Below, one piece after another: positions 9,372 to 18,197 of a stretch of 64,000 bases of DNA (positions within the stretch are counted from its first letter, which is position 1; each line of letters opens with the position of its first letter). The position numbers and the translations under genes were made by a program. The stretch is from the NCBI GenBank assembly GCA_014381825.1, contig JACNKX010000088.1, positions 1 through 64,000 on the forward strand, given 5' to 3'. The notes below the pieces were generated by a model. The model was given only the letters and a program-made list of their open reading frames with translations, was not told the origin of the DNA and ran no database searches. This DNA is from Planctomycetota bacterium (GTDB lineage: Bacteria > Planctomycetota > Planctomycetia > Pirellulales > Pirellulaceae).

Positions 9372-10646
9372 ATGCCGCATGCCGAAACCAACGCTGGCCA
9401 TGGCGAAGGAGTCTCGCGAGCAGCACGCCTTTTGGTGGTCATTACAGCGTTTCTCGGCTGGTTGGGTGCTGGGCTCGTCATGGTACTCATTCCGTTGGCT
9501 GGACGGTCGGCCAACATATCATTCCTCGGCGCGGGACACGAAGCAGATGTTGGCAACTGGTTTTCCCGCTACATCTGCGCGTTCTTGCTCGGAGCGGCAG
9601 TTGGCGGATTGCTCTTCGGTTGGTTGGGTGACCGGATCGGTCGCGCCAAAGCGATGGGGCTGAGTATCATTTGCTACTCAGTGCTGACCGGCTTGACGTA
9701 TTTTGTCCAGAGTCCATCCCAACTCGTCATACTCCGTTTTTTGGCCTGCCTGGGCGTTGGTGGGATGTGGCCCAATGGGGTCTCTCTGGCGTCCGAAGCG
9801 TGGGCGAACGTTTCTCGCCCGCTGCTGGCGGGGGTGATCGGCACTTCGGCCAACCTGGGCTTCATGTCGTTGGCACTGGTCGCCATGTATCAACCGATCA
9901 CTCCGGAGAACTGGCGGTGGGTGTTTCTTATCGGTGCTGCTCCGGTCGTGTTAGGAATTGTGGTGCTGTTGGTCGTACCGGAATCTCCGCAATGGCTTGC
10001 GAGTGCTCGTACTCCGAGCATCAGGCTAACGCACTCGCCGGTCGCCGAAGTCTTTCGACGTCCGCTGTTGAAATACACAATGATCGGTATCTGCCTGGGC
10101 ATGATTCCTTTGCTGGGCAACTGGGGCGGTGCAAACTGGCTGGTGCCATGGGCAGGCCAGACAGGTGGCGAGGACGATCCGTATCTGAAGGCGTGGACCC
10201 AGTGGAGTCGCTCAGGAGGCGCTGCGCTGGGCGCGCTGCTCGGCGGCTGGCTTGCCAGTCGCTTCGGCAGACGGACGACTTACTTCCTGGTCAGCCTTGC
10301 ATCGCTGCTATCCAGCCTCTTCGTTTTCTGGACGTTGACGCCAGGAGACGAAGGCTTCCTCCCCGGCGTATTCGTGCTGGGATTCTTCGGAACGGTGTAC
10401 TTCGGCTGGCTGCCACTGTACTTGCCGGAGTTGTTTCCCACTCGCGTAAGAGCGACAGGGGCTGGCGTCACGTTCAACTTCGGCCGCATCATGACAGCCT
10501 TTGGAGTGCTTGGTGCCGGCCAGTTGATGGTCGCGTTCGATGGCGACTATGCTCGTGTTGGTCAAGTGACATGCATGATTTACGTACTGGGAATGATCAT
10601 CATCTGTTTCGCACCCGACACGTCGGAGTGCCAACTTCGAGAATAG
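9372..10646 (+). CDS. MFS transporter
   Basis: 424 residues with about 12 predicted membrane helices. GWLGDRIGRAKAMG after helix 2 and WLASRFGRRTTYF after helix 8 are the duplicated MFS loop motifs, and PESPQWL resembles the motif of the sugar / aromatic acid porter group. LPELFPTRVRATGAG is also typical of that group. It begins 5 bases after the aldo/keto reductase gene, so it probably imports the substrate of the two preceding enzymes. The exact substrate cannot be told. Confidence 0.85.
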   Translation: MPHAETNAGHGEGVSRAARLLVVITAFLGWLGAGLVMVLIPLAGRSANISFLGAGHEADVGNWFSRYICAFLLGAAVGGLLFGWLGDRIGRAKAMGLSIICYSVLTGLTYFVQSPSQLVILRFLACLGVGGMWPNGVSLASEAWANVSRPLLAGVIGTSANLGFMSLALVAMYQPITPENWRWVFLIGAAPVVLGIVVLLVVPESPQWLASARTPSIRLTHSPVAEVFRRPLLKYTMIGICLGMIPLLGNWGGANWLVPWAGQTGGEDDPYLKAWTQWSRSGGAALGALLGGWLASRFGRRTTYFLVSLASLLSSLFVFWTLTPGDEGFLPGVFVLGFFGTVYFGWLPLYLPELFPTRVRATGAGVTFNFGRIMTAFGVLGAGQLMVAFDGDYARVGQVTCMIYVLGMIIICFAPDTSECQLRE

Positions 10647-10863
10647 CGCAAGATACTGCGCGCTAGCAGTACGAATCTCTCCCGAAGTTTGGTGTGGCGA
10701 TCGCGAAACCTCCGCTCTCGAACTCCACTTCACGTCATATCGAACAAGTCCCGTTGTTTCTCGCTGCTCGGGCGGCCATGATTTATGGGCATCCCCGCAG
10801 CGTTCGCATCAGCCTGACGGGCGGAACAGGAAAACAGTTCTTACTATACAACGAGTTTTCGAA

Positions 10864-12381
10864 ATGAATCACGCGTCAATGAGCTGGCATTGTAAGACGA
10901 GTTTCATTGCCGTTGCTCTGATCCTCTTTGCATCTACTGTTACTCTGGCTAAGGAACATCCGCCGAACATCATACTTTGCATGGGCGACGATCATGGCTG
11001 GGACGAAACGGGCTACAACGGACACCCTCATCTCAAGACGCCGGTCCTTGACGAAATGGCGGCCTCGGGACTGCGGCTGGATCGTTTCTATTCGGCACAT
11101 CCATCCTGCTCGCCTACCCGAGGCAGCGTGATTACGGGACGGCATCCCAATCGCTACGGAACATTTGCCCCAAACTATTCCATTCGTCCAGAAGAAATCA
11201 GCATCGCCCAGATCTTAGGGAACGCTGGTTATGTCTGCGGACATTTCGGCAAGTGGCATCTGGGGCCGGTCAAGGCTTCCTCACCAACCAATCCGGGGGC
11301 GATGGGATTCCATCAGTGGCTCTCGCATGACAACTTCTTCGAGTTGAATCCGACGTTTTCCAGGAACGGAGCGACTCCGAAAAAGTTTCAAGGCGAAAGC
11401 TCCGAGATCGTAATTCGGGAGACGATTCGTTTTCTGGAAACATCAAAGCAAAAGGACAAACCGTTCTTTGCGGTCGTCTGGTTCGGGTCGCCGCACGAAC
11501 CGTACAGTGGCCTGAAGGAAGACCTTGCCCTCTATGCAGATCTTCCGGACCGTTATGCGGAGAAACAGGTGAAGCTCACGTCGAACGAGACAGGGCGACC
11601 AACCAAACGACCGCTCAAAGATGTCCTGCAGGAACGCTACGCCGAAATCACAGCGATGGACCGATCGATGGGCCAACTGCGGAAGTGGCTGCGGGACAAC
11701 GGGCAGCGAGAAAACACCGTGTTGTGGTATTGCGGCGACAATGGAACGCCAGGCGACGGCATCGTGACGTCTCCGTTTCGAGGCCAGAAGGGCACGATGT
11801 ATGAAGGTGGCATCCGAGTCCCCGGGATCATCGAATGGCCGGGAAAGATTTCGACGTCGCGTCGTTCGGAACTCAACACGGTTACGAGTGATATGCTGCC
11901 GACAATCTGCGAGATTCTTGGAGTGTCGTTGCCCAATCGACCGCTCGACGGTGTCAGCCTAAAGCCGCTGATCGAAGGCACGATGAACGAGCGCCCCGCT
12001 CCCATTTGTTTCTGGACCTTCAAAGGCGGCGACGGATCGAACTCGGAACCATACATTGCCCCCGCACTCCAATCCGGCACGACGCCGTTGGTGAAGATGA
12101 TGGGAGATCTTCACACGCGTAAGTTCCGTAATTTTCATCACCCGAACATCGCTGAGAGTGACTTTGATGGGCAAAGAGTCATACTACATGACCGTTACAA
12201 GCTGTTGGTCCGGGGTCTGGGCGACGAAACAAATCAGGAACTCTTTGACGTGCGTAGTGACCCTGGCGAAACTAACAACCTGATCGAATCCGCGCCGGTC
12301 GTTGCTGCCGAACTCAAACTCCAACTTCGAGACTGGCAACAATCCGTCCTTCAGAGCCTGACCGGCGCGGATTATGATTAG
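10864..12381 (+). CDS. Secreted Cys-type sulfatase
   Basis: 505 residues with an N-terminal signal peptide (~1-29, SFIAVALILFASTVTLA). The alkaline-phosphatase-fold sulfatase signature is complete: the metal-binding N-terminal aspartates in GDDHGW and the CSPTRGSVITGRHP motif, whose Cys (residue ~82) is converted to formylglycine. GHFGKWHLG and the later CGDNGTPG are further conserved active-site segments. Such enzymes remove sulfate esters from algal polysaccharides and are abundant in planctomycetes. It stands alone, 217 bases after the MFS gene, with a long C-terminal region (LFDVRSDPGETNNL) usual for the S1 family. No maturase gene is in the window. Confidence 0.92.
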   Translation: MNHASMSWHCKTSFIAVALILFASTVTLAKEHPPNIILCMGDDHGWDETGYNGHPHLKTPVLDEMAASGLRLDRFYSAHPSCSPTRGSVITGRHPNRYGTFAPNYSIRPEEISIAQILGNAGYVCGHFGKWHLGPVKASSPTNPGAMGFHQWLSHDNFFELNPTFSRNGATPKKFQGESSEIVIRETIRFLETSKQKDKPFFAVVWFGSPHEPYSGLKEDLALYADLPDRYAEKQVKLTSNETGRPTKRPLKDVLQERYAEITAMDRSMGQLRKWLRDNGQRENTVLWYCGDNGTPGDGIVTSPFRGQKGTMYEGGIRVPGIIEWPGKISTSRRSELNTVTSDMLPTICEILGVSLPNRPLDGVSLKPLIEGTMNERPAPICFWTFKGGDGSNSEPYIAPALQSGTTPLVKMMGDLHTRKFRNFHHPNIAESDFDGQRVILHDRYKLLVRGLGDETNQELFDVRSDPGETNNLIESAPVVAAELKLQLRDWQQSVLQSLTGADYD

Positions 12382-12611
12382 CGTGCCATCGTCTATGACC
12401 GTTCTTGTTACAGTGGTCTCGCTGTACTAGTTCACACTTATCGTGCTCAGCCTCCTGATCCAACAACAGCCGAACCGAGGGGCTCTCGAGACTTCGCAGG
12501 TCGAATGCCTGAAGCCGCTTTTAATCTGCTAAATGTTCCTCAGCGCTCCACCATCCTCCGTTAAAGAGTCTTGTTGGTGAAATCTGGTTCCAACCTCAAT
12601 ACGAGCAGCAC

Positions 12612-13889
12612 ATGAACAAACTCAGGTCATTGACGCTCGGTTTGTCCATCGCTCTTCCAGCCTTCGTGGTCGCCCAGGAGCCGCGGTCGAGTCGGCTCGA
12701 CGGGTATGTGGGTGGCCCCTATAAAGTCGTCGCGACCGACTTTACCGGCGACCGACTCGTTGATGTGATGCTGGGATATCACGCGATCGGCATTGTGTCG
12801 GTCGCGCAAGGAAACGGCCGGGGACAGTTGTCGCCTTTCGCAATAAATGTGTTTTCCGGCGAGGATCTCCATGACGAGTCATGGTCTGAGCCGCACGTGC
12901 ATAACATCGCCTACGGTGACATTGATCGCGACGGCTTGGTCGATTTGATCGTGGCAGTCGGTGGCTTGAGCAACATGAAACGGGGCCGTGTTGTGATCGC
13001 GCGCAATCGGGGAAAGGGTGAGTTTGAACGTATGCTCGAATACTCTGTACCCAGCCAAGCCAAGGGCGTGCGACTGGCCGACGTAGATAAGGACGGTCGT
13101 CTAGATGCGCTTTATACGGCACGGGGCTCGGGTTACGAAGACGATCTGGCGCGCGGTCGACTCTACATCCATCCGGGGCTGGGCAACTGGAAGTTTGGCC
13201 CGGCCATCGAGTCCGATGCGGGGAAGTCGGCGTATTACGTCGAAACGGCGGACTTGAATAATGACGGTTTCGTCGACGTCATCGTGCCCAACGAGCACGA
13301 TAGTTGCGTGACGTATTTCCTTAACCCGGGTAGAACGATCTTTTCCGATCACACAGCTCTAGCCAGCCAACTGGTTCAGGCAACCAGAATTCCAGATCGA
13401 CGATCACATGCGATCAACGACGTCCGCGCTGCCGACTTCACCGGCGACGGAAACCAAGACTTGGTAACTGCAAACCTAGGGACATCCACGGTTTCAGTAT
13501 TTCCTGGAAATGGCGACGGTACCTTTCAGAAGGACACGCTGCTTGAAGCTGGCAAGAATGGCGCGTTTCTAGGCGTTGGCGACTTTGACCGTGACGGCGA
13601 CACCGACTTTGTTATTACGCACTGGACCGAAGATTTTGCGTCGGTGTTTTTGAATCGCGGTGACGGCTCATTCGCGCCTCGCGAGGACTATAAGACCGGC
13701 CTTGGTAATTACGGCGTCGATGTGGCGGAGCTTAACGGGGATGGATTCCTTGATATTCTGACAGCTAACTATCGCGCTCGAAGCATGTCGATTTTGATCG
13801 GTCGCGGTGACGGCAAGTTCAAGGCCGCAGTGACCGAGTCCGCGGCGCTGCGGTCGGTTGAGGGCAAGTGGGTTCCATACGGTCGTTGA
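12612..13889 (+). CDS. Secreted FG-GAP/VCBS repeat protein
   Basis: 425 residues with a signal peptide (KLRSLTLGLSIALPAFVVA). The rest is a series of about seven FG-GAP/VCBS-type repeats, each with a calcium-binding-like loop such as DIDRDGLVDLIVAV, DVDKDGRLDALY or DFTGDGNQDLVTAN, often followed by GNGDGTF. Such repeats fold as beta-propeller blades similar to integrin alpha N-termini. Repeat spacing is about 50-60 residues. Its repeats are close in style to the giant protein at 51956-62161. Probably exported; partner or ligand unknown. Confidence 0.82.
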   Translation: MNKLRSLTLGLSIALPAFVVAQEPRSSRLDGYVGGPYKVVATDFTGDRLVDVMLGYHAIGIVSVAQGNGRGQLSPFAINVFSGEDLHDESWSEPHVHNIAYGDIDRDGLVDLIVAVGGLSNMKRGRVVIARNRGKGEFERMLEYSVPSQAKGVRLADVDKDGRLDALYTARGSGYEDDLARGRLYIHPGLGNWKFGPAIESDAGKSAYYVETADLNNDGFVDVIVPNEHDSCVTYFLNPGRTIFSDHTALASQLVQATRIPDRRSHAINDVRAADFTGDGNQDLVTANLGTSTVSVFPGNGDGTFQKDTLLEAGKNGAFLGVGDFDRDGDTDFVITHWTEDFASVFLNRGDGSFAPREDYKTGLGNYGVDVAELNGDGFLDILTANYRARSMSILIGRGDGKFKAAVTESAALRSVEGKWVPYGR

Positions 13890-14068
13890 CGGTACCGAGC
13901 GGGCCTCCCCTCGCGCCAAGCACAGGGAGGACCGATCAACCTTCGCAACGCACACGCGAAGCCCGGTAAACGGGCCTGGTTCCAACTGCTCACAAACGCG
14001 TGCGTCGCTCGGTCTGTGCCTACCACAAACTAACTCCGATGAGGTGCTTGGTGGGGCCTGGTGTCTGC

Positions 14069-15646
14069 TCAGTCGCGCGGCAAACGAATGATGAATTGAG
14101 CGCCGCCATCCTCGTCGCCCAACTCCAGTTGCCCGCCGTGAGCTTCCATAATTCGGCGTGCGATGGCCATGCCGAGTCCGGTGCCTTTAATCTTGGTTGT
14201 GAAAAATGCGTCGAACAGTTCGGCACGCGCTTCTGCGGCGATGCCTGGACCGTTGTCTGTAATCGAGACTTCGATCGCGGAGCTTTCGTCTAGTTCGACC
14301 GTTCTGGAAGCGACTGTCACGAGGCCGCGATCCGGACAGGCGTCGATTGCATTCTCAAATATGTTTCGGAACACTTGGCCGATCGCGAACCAGTCAACTG
14401 AACATCCAAGCGCTCTGTCCCCCAAGGCCTCAACCAATTCAACGTGTTTCCCTTTGCGGCTGACCTCCGTTTGCGACCAAGCTTCACGCCACAATCGCGA
14501 CAAATCGCACAATTGCCGGTCGACTACGATCGGCGCCGCGTAGTCGCGGACTTCCTCGTAGAGCCGATGCAGGTGATCGAGGGCGCGTTGGATGCGGGCG
14601 ACCAGTTCTAGCTTTCCCTCTTCGCCTTCGAGTTCTAGTTCCAATAGCTCAAGACAAGATTGACTGCGTTGAAATGCATTGCGACTTTCGTGGGCCAAGC
14701 CAGCCACTGTCTGGCCGATCGCAGCGAGACGTTCCGCTTGTAACGCTCGCCGTTCGGCTTTCGTGCGTTCAGTGATGTCTTGCCCGATCGCCAAAACAGC
14801 GGGTTGCCCGTCGAAGTCGTCCAGCCGTTGAGCGTTCCAAAGAATCCAGCGGTGTGTGCCGTCGTGGCACAGTACCGTGTTTTCGTATTTGCGAGTTGGA
14901 GTACCCGCGAATACTTCTTTGATCTGTTGAGCAACGCCCGCTTGTTCGTTCTTGGGAATGAACGTCGGGACGTAGTCTTTGCCGACCACCGCAGCAGCCG
15001 CATATCCACTCAGCTCTTCGGCAAAGGGATTGAAGTACGCGATCGTGTGGTCCTCGCGAAGGATGACAATGATGCTGCCCGCCGCTTCGACAAGTTGACG
15101 GAAAGCCACTTCGCTTCGCTGCCGCTCGGCTTCACGTTGCCGTCGCACATACTCCGCCTCGTAGGCATCTTGGATGATCGCCAAATCAAGGTCGATCAAT
15201 CGACTGATCGAACGCGCTGTCGCGCACAGTGCCTTCGAATCGCCGATCCATCGATTTTCCAGATTCCGCAATAAGCCATCGCGCAGTCGAGACATCGCCA
15301 CGTTTGTATATGCTTGATCCAGTCCAATTTCAACGTGCCGCCAGCCGAGTCGCCAGCGAAGCTTCACATAATCTTCGTCGTAACGTCCTCCGAACAGCTC
15401 GCCGAGCCACTGGACTAGCGTTCCCTTCAACCGCGCGATCTGATCCGAACCGCCGGTGATCACTCTCGCGGCGCGAGGTTGATGTTCGATCGTCACATAG
15501 AAATCGTCGACCAATTCGCCAAACGTATCGCGCAGGAGTGGTGCTGCGTCTCGGACGCGAACAGCATCGTCCTCGGTCCAGCCAACGTAGCCTTGCAGAC
15601 TTTCGTAGCGTTCGAAGACATTTGCTGGAATCGGACTATTGCTCAT
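14069..15646 (-). CDS. Globin-coupled PAS histidine kinase
   Basis: 525 residues. Residues ~1-165 are a protoglobin-type sensor globin (YVGWTEDDAVRVRDAAPLL near the start; the haem-binding proximal His is most likely in LGWRHVEIGLDQAY). A coiled segment (YVRRQREAERQRSE) leads to a PAS domain (~180-300), then a HisKA domain with the phospho-acceptor in GLAHESRNAFQ and a HATPase with NIFENAIDAC, DNGPGI and GTGLGMAI. There is no membrane segment, so the sensor is cytoplasmic and should detect O2, NO or CO. No response regulator is adjacent. It is a plausible orphan kinase for the regulator at 34081-35442, but that pairing is inference. Confidence 0.87.
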   Translation of the reverse strand: MSNSPIPANVFERYESLQGYVGWTEDDAVRVRDAAPLLRDTFGELVDDFYVTIEHQPRAARVITGGSDQIARLKGTLVQWLGELFGGRYDEDYVKLRWRLGWRHVEIGLDQAYTNVAMSRLRDGLLRNLENRWIGDSKALCATARSISRLIDLDLAIIQDAYEAEYVRRQREAERQRSEVAFRQLVEAAGSIIVILREDHTIAYFNPFAEELSGYAAAAVVGKDYVPTFIPKNEQAGVAQQIKEVFAGTPTRKYENTVLCHDGTHRWILWNAQRLDDFDGQPAVLAIGQDITERTKAERRALQAERLAAIGQTVAGLAHESRNAFQRSQSCLELLELELEGEEGKLELVARIQRALDHLHRLYEEVRDYAAPIVVDRQLCDLSRLWREAWSQTEVSRKGKHVELVEALGDRALGCSVDWFAIGQVFRNIFENAIDACPDRGLVTVASRTVELDESSAIEVSITDNGPGIAAEARAELFDAFFTTKIKGTGLGMAIARRIMEAHGGQLELGDEDGGAQFIIRLPRD

Positions 15647-15758
15647 CGAGTTTGTATTGGATCGTTGGGAAAAGAAAAACTATACATTGAAACGGTTTTT
15701 GAAGAGTCTCAGGTTAGCATGTTGTTGCCAGATAGTTCATGGAACGTCGTCAAAAACA

Positions 15759-15787
15759 ACAGCCGGACGAAAATGTTGTCCGGCTGT
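15759..15787 (-). terminator. Rho-independent terminator of the TPR gene
   Basis: Perfect 10-bp inverted repeat (ACAGCCGGAC / GTCCGGCTGT) with a 9-base loop. Read on the minus strand, it is followed by a T-rich run (TGTTTTTGA). It lies 38 bases beyond the stop codon of the TPR gene and separates that gene from the globin-coupled kinase gene. Confidence 0.75.
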
Positions 15788-15824
15788 CAAAAGACGAATC
15801 GTCGGGGCAGATAACGATTCGCGC

Positions 15825-16805
15825 TCAAAGTACCGAATCCCGCAAATTCTCCCAAGCCTTTCGGAGAGGCGCGATCTTGCCGGATTCTTCCTGTGAAGCC
15901 TTCAAGTTGGCTCGCATAGCATCCGCATGACGCCCGGCATTTTGATACTCCTCGGCCAACTCGCTATATCCGTAAACCACGCTCAAGCCGCCAGCCACCG
16001 CATTATCCATGTGATGCTCGGCTTGCTCTAGCGAACCTCGCTGCAGATGCAAATCACCTAGCATATTGTGCGCCTTCGCCACAAAGTTGTCGGCATGCGT
16101 GGCCAACAGTAGATCGTGGACGATCGGTGCCATCGCCGCCTCGGTCGGCCAATCGTCTGGAACTAGCGACTTGTAGACATGGAGTCGCGGCGAGAACGTG
16201 ATCGCATTCTCCAATTCTATCAGTGCGGTAAGCCGATACATGCTCTTTGTGTTGGGCACGACGTCACGGGGCGTTTGGGAAACCAGATTCATCGTCCGAG
16301 GCCCCTCTGCGTCGTTCCACTCGTCAGCCAAGTAGGCTTGTTGTAGCCGCAGTACTCCCAGGAAGTAGTGAACGACCGCGTTCTTTGGCTCCAACTCTTT
16401 AGCCATCACCAACGCGACATTCGCCTCGTCCACTTCCCCAATGGCCAGATAGGCTTGGCCCAGCGCGACGTGTTTCCAGACTTCCGTCTCGCAGGGCATC
16501 TGGACTGCGTCCCACAACTCGATCGCTGTGTCGAAGTCCTTATGATGTTGAGCGTCGATGGCTCGCCAGACCCGCATACTCACGTCATCCTGCGCGTCCG
16601 GTTGCTTCGCTTCTTCGACGCCCATCGGCGCCGCCAATTCCGCGATCTCGCCTGGCAACAGAGCCGGCTCGCTCATCGGCGGACGCAGTTCTTTTGCTCC
16701 TGCCGTTCCTGCTGCGAAAGCCAACGTCAATGCCCCGGCCAGCGCCAACAATATCATCCACTTCAGCAACTCCACTTCTTGGTGCATGTGAGTTCGAACT
16801 AACAT
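15825..16805 (-). CDS. TPR-like exported protein
   Basis: 326 residues. The N-terminus MLVRTHMHQEVELLKWMILLALAG plus ~15 residues is a membrane anchor or signal peptide. The body has helical repeats of TPR style (HVALGQAYLAIGEVDEANVALVMAKELEPKNAVVHYFLG; LGDLHLQRGSLEQAEHHMDNA; YSELAEEYQNAGRHADAMRANLKA). The start at 16805 is chosen because AAAGGGGG lies about 7 bases upstream; the open frame continues to 17219 but without family features and across a sigma-54-type promoter at 16858-16873. A strong terminator follows. Function unknown; the promoter links it to the stress regulon. Confidence 0.72.
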   Translation of the reverse strand: MLVRTHMHQEVELLKWMILLALAGALTLAFAAGTAGAKELRPPMSEPALLPGEIAELAAPMGVEEAKQPDAQDDVSMRVWRAIDAQHHKDFDTAIELWDAVQMPCETEVWKHVALGQAYLAIGEVDEANVALVMAKELEPKNAVVHYFLGVLRLQQAYLADEWNDAEGPRTMNLVSQTPRDVVPNTKSMYRLTALIELENAITFSPRLHVYKSLVPDDWPTEAAMAPIVHDLLLATHADNFVAKAHNMLGDLHLQRGSLEQAEHHMDNAVAGGLSVVYGYSELAEEYQNAGRHADAMRANLKASQEESGKIAPLRKAWENLRDSVL

Positions 16806-16857
16806 GACGCACCCCCTTTCGTTTCTTGATAAGAACCCGAAGGCACTGCAATGAATT

Positions 16858-16873
16858 TGCAAAGCGTGTGCCA
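16858..16873 (-). promoter_or_regulatory. Sigma-54-type promoter of the TPR gene
   Basis: On the minus strand the sequence is TGGCAC-ACGCT-TTGCA, an exact match to the -24/-12 consensus (TGGCAC-N5-TTGCW). It lies 52 bases before the start codon of the TPR gene. Confidence 0.72.
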
Positions 16874-16967
16874 CCGCGACATTTGTCGCTGCCGAACCCC
16901 GATCCGTTCGACTAGGGAGGATTGTAGAAGCTGTGCCGTCCGGTCGCCGCATCGCCCGGGCGCGCGG

Positions 16968-16973
16968 TGTGCG
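16968..16973. promoter_or_regulatory. Possible activator half-site between divergent sigma-54 promoters
   Basis: TGTGCG, one arm of the palindrome TGYGCG-N4-CGCRCA seen elsewhere in the window, sits between the divergent promoters at 16858-16873 and 17036-17051. The second arm is not conserved, so this site is weaker than the others. Confidence 0.3.
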
Positions 16974-17035
16974 ATCGTGGGCGCGTGTCGGATGAAATCG
17001 CGAAGGTGAGCGAAGTTTCATTGCCCTTGGCCAAG

Positions 17036-17051
17036 AGGCATGACGTTTGCT
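17036..17051 (+). promoter_or_regulatory. Sigma-54-type promoter of the DUF4405-like gene
   Basis: AGGCAT-GACGT-TTGCT has the GG-N10-GC spacing and the TTGC of a -12 box. It lies 52 bases before the start codon at 17104 and is divergent from the TPR promoter. Confidence 0.6.
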
Positions 17052-17103
17052 GGTCGTAATCGCACGGTAAGCGCCACTCGAATGACAAATACCAGGAATG
17101 TCC

Positions 17104-17499
17104 ATGCATCGCACGATGATCAACTTTTGGCTCGACGTAACCCTTTTATTCTTATTCCTTGCAGGACTCTGGACTTCGTTCGTCCTTCGATTTGTATTTC
17201 CACCCGGCACTTTAGCCACGGATTGGCGCCTTTGGGGTTGGACCTACGATCACTGGGCCGATTGTCAGTTCGTACTCATCTCCATCTTCGCCCTCGCCGT
17301 TCTGATTCATGTCATGCTTCACTGGACATGGGTGTGCGGAGTAATGACCCGCCAACTGCTACGCAAGAAGGATGGGAAACGTCGCATTTGGGGCGACGGC
17401 ATTCGAACGCTTTATGGCGTCGGGTTGTTGGTTGTTCTGTTCAACATCCTCGGAGTTGCTTTTGCCGCGGCCATGCTCATGGTGAAAGGACCGAGCTAG
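17104..17499 (+). CDS. DUF4405-like membrane protein
   Basis: 131 residues with about three to four hydrophobic segments. The arrangement MINFWLDVTLLFLFLAGLWTSF, a WGWTYDHWADCQF loop and IHVMLHWTW resembles DUF4405 proteins, small cytochrome b-like membrane proteins with histidines suited to haem binding (DHWAD, IHVMLHW). ATG 17104 is preferred over ATG 17098 because AGGA at 17094-17097 would abut the latter. The gene converges on the TauE/SafE gene that ends the cbb3 oxidase operon, overlapping it by 4 bases. A redox or respiratory role is inferred from the context and possible haem ligands. Confidence 0.68.
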   Translation: MHRTMINFWLDVTLLFLFLAGLWTSFVLRFVFPPGTLATDWRLWGWTYDHWADCQFVLISIFALAVLIHVMLHWTWVCGVMTRQLLRKKDGKRRIWGDGIRTLYGVGLLVVLFNILGVAFAAAMLMVKGPS

Positions 17500-18197
17500 T
17501 CGCACATCGGACAACCTGCGGCAACCGTCCAGCCCGGCACTTCGACGAACCCCATGCCGCGGGCGACGGAAACGAGGCCGGTGAGAACGACGCACCAGGC
17601 GGCGGCGCGAAAGAGGTGCTTGCGTGTGGCAAGGCTTAAGAGCGAGCCGCCACAACCAGTCAGAATCATCACAGGCGCAGTGCCCAATCCGAAAACGGCC
17701 ATGATCGTCGCGCCAAATAGCATGTCTCCGGAGCTGGCGGCAAGGGCAACGAATCCGTAGACCAAGCCGCAAGGGAGCATTCCGGTGAATAGTCCAGCCA
17801 GGAACACGTTCGCGTGGTCCGGCGACTTGAGAAAGGACGCGAAGAAATCGCCAGCCAAACAAGGAACGCCCGTCGCGTTGGGTGACTTGCGTCGAATGAC
17901 ACGTGCTGCGAGAAGCCCTTGGTAGAGCAAGAACAATCCCGCCACAACCGCCAGCACGGCGGCAACGTTTACTAAAGCGGGAACCGTTCGCTGTAAGTAC
18001 AATCCCGCGAACCCCGCAACCGCACCGAGAACTGAGTACGTGAAGACTCGGCCAAATGTGTAGAGTACTTGGCTGGCAAGATTGGCTTTCCACGATGTCG
18101 CTTGTGCGCCGATCGTCAAAGCAAACGGTCCGCACATGCCGATGCAATGCGATGAACCGAGGATGCCTGCGACTAGGATGAGTGGAAGTTCAATCAT
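17496..18197 (-). CDS. TauE/SafE-family membrane protein of the cbb3 operon (CcoH/heavy-metal type)
   Basis: 233 residues with six or seven hydrophobic segments. The HCIGMCGPF motif near the N-terminus and FTGMLPCGLVYGF in the second half are typical of the DsbD_2/SafE-like proteins found beside cbb3 oxidase genes and linked to copper delivery. The start overlaps the end of the CcoI gene by 4 bases (ATGA), which indicates translational coupling. The protein ends in GCPMCD, a cysteine pair that could bind metal. It is the last gene of the oxidase operon. Confidence 0.83.
   Translation of the reverse strand: MIELPLILVAGILGSSHCIGMCGPFALTIGAQATSWKANLASQVLYTFGRVFTYSVLGAVAGFAGLYLQRTVPALVNVAAVLAVVAGLFLLYQGLLAARVIRRKSPNATGVPCLAGDFFASFLKSPDHANVFLAGLFTGMLPCGLVYGFVALAASSGDMLFGATIMAVFGLGTAPVMILTGCGGSLLSLATRKHLFRAAAWCVVLTGLVSVARGMGFVEVPGWTVAAGCPMCD

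Noticed and set aside
9671-10666. 331-residue plus-strand frame overlapping the MFS gene
   Set aside because: Shadow of the transporter in another frame, rich in Arg/Ser/Gly, no domain.
13961-13975. Hairpin GCCCG-GTAAA-CGGGC between the FG-GAP gene and the globin-coupled kinase gene
   Set aside because: Only 5 base pairs and no T-run on either side; not enough for a terminator call.
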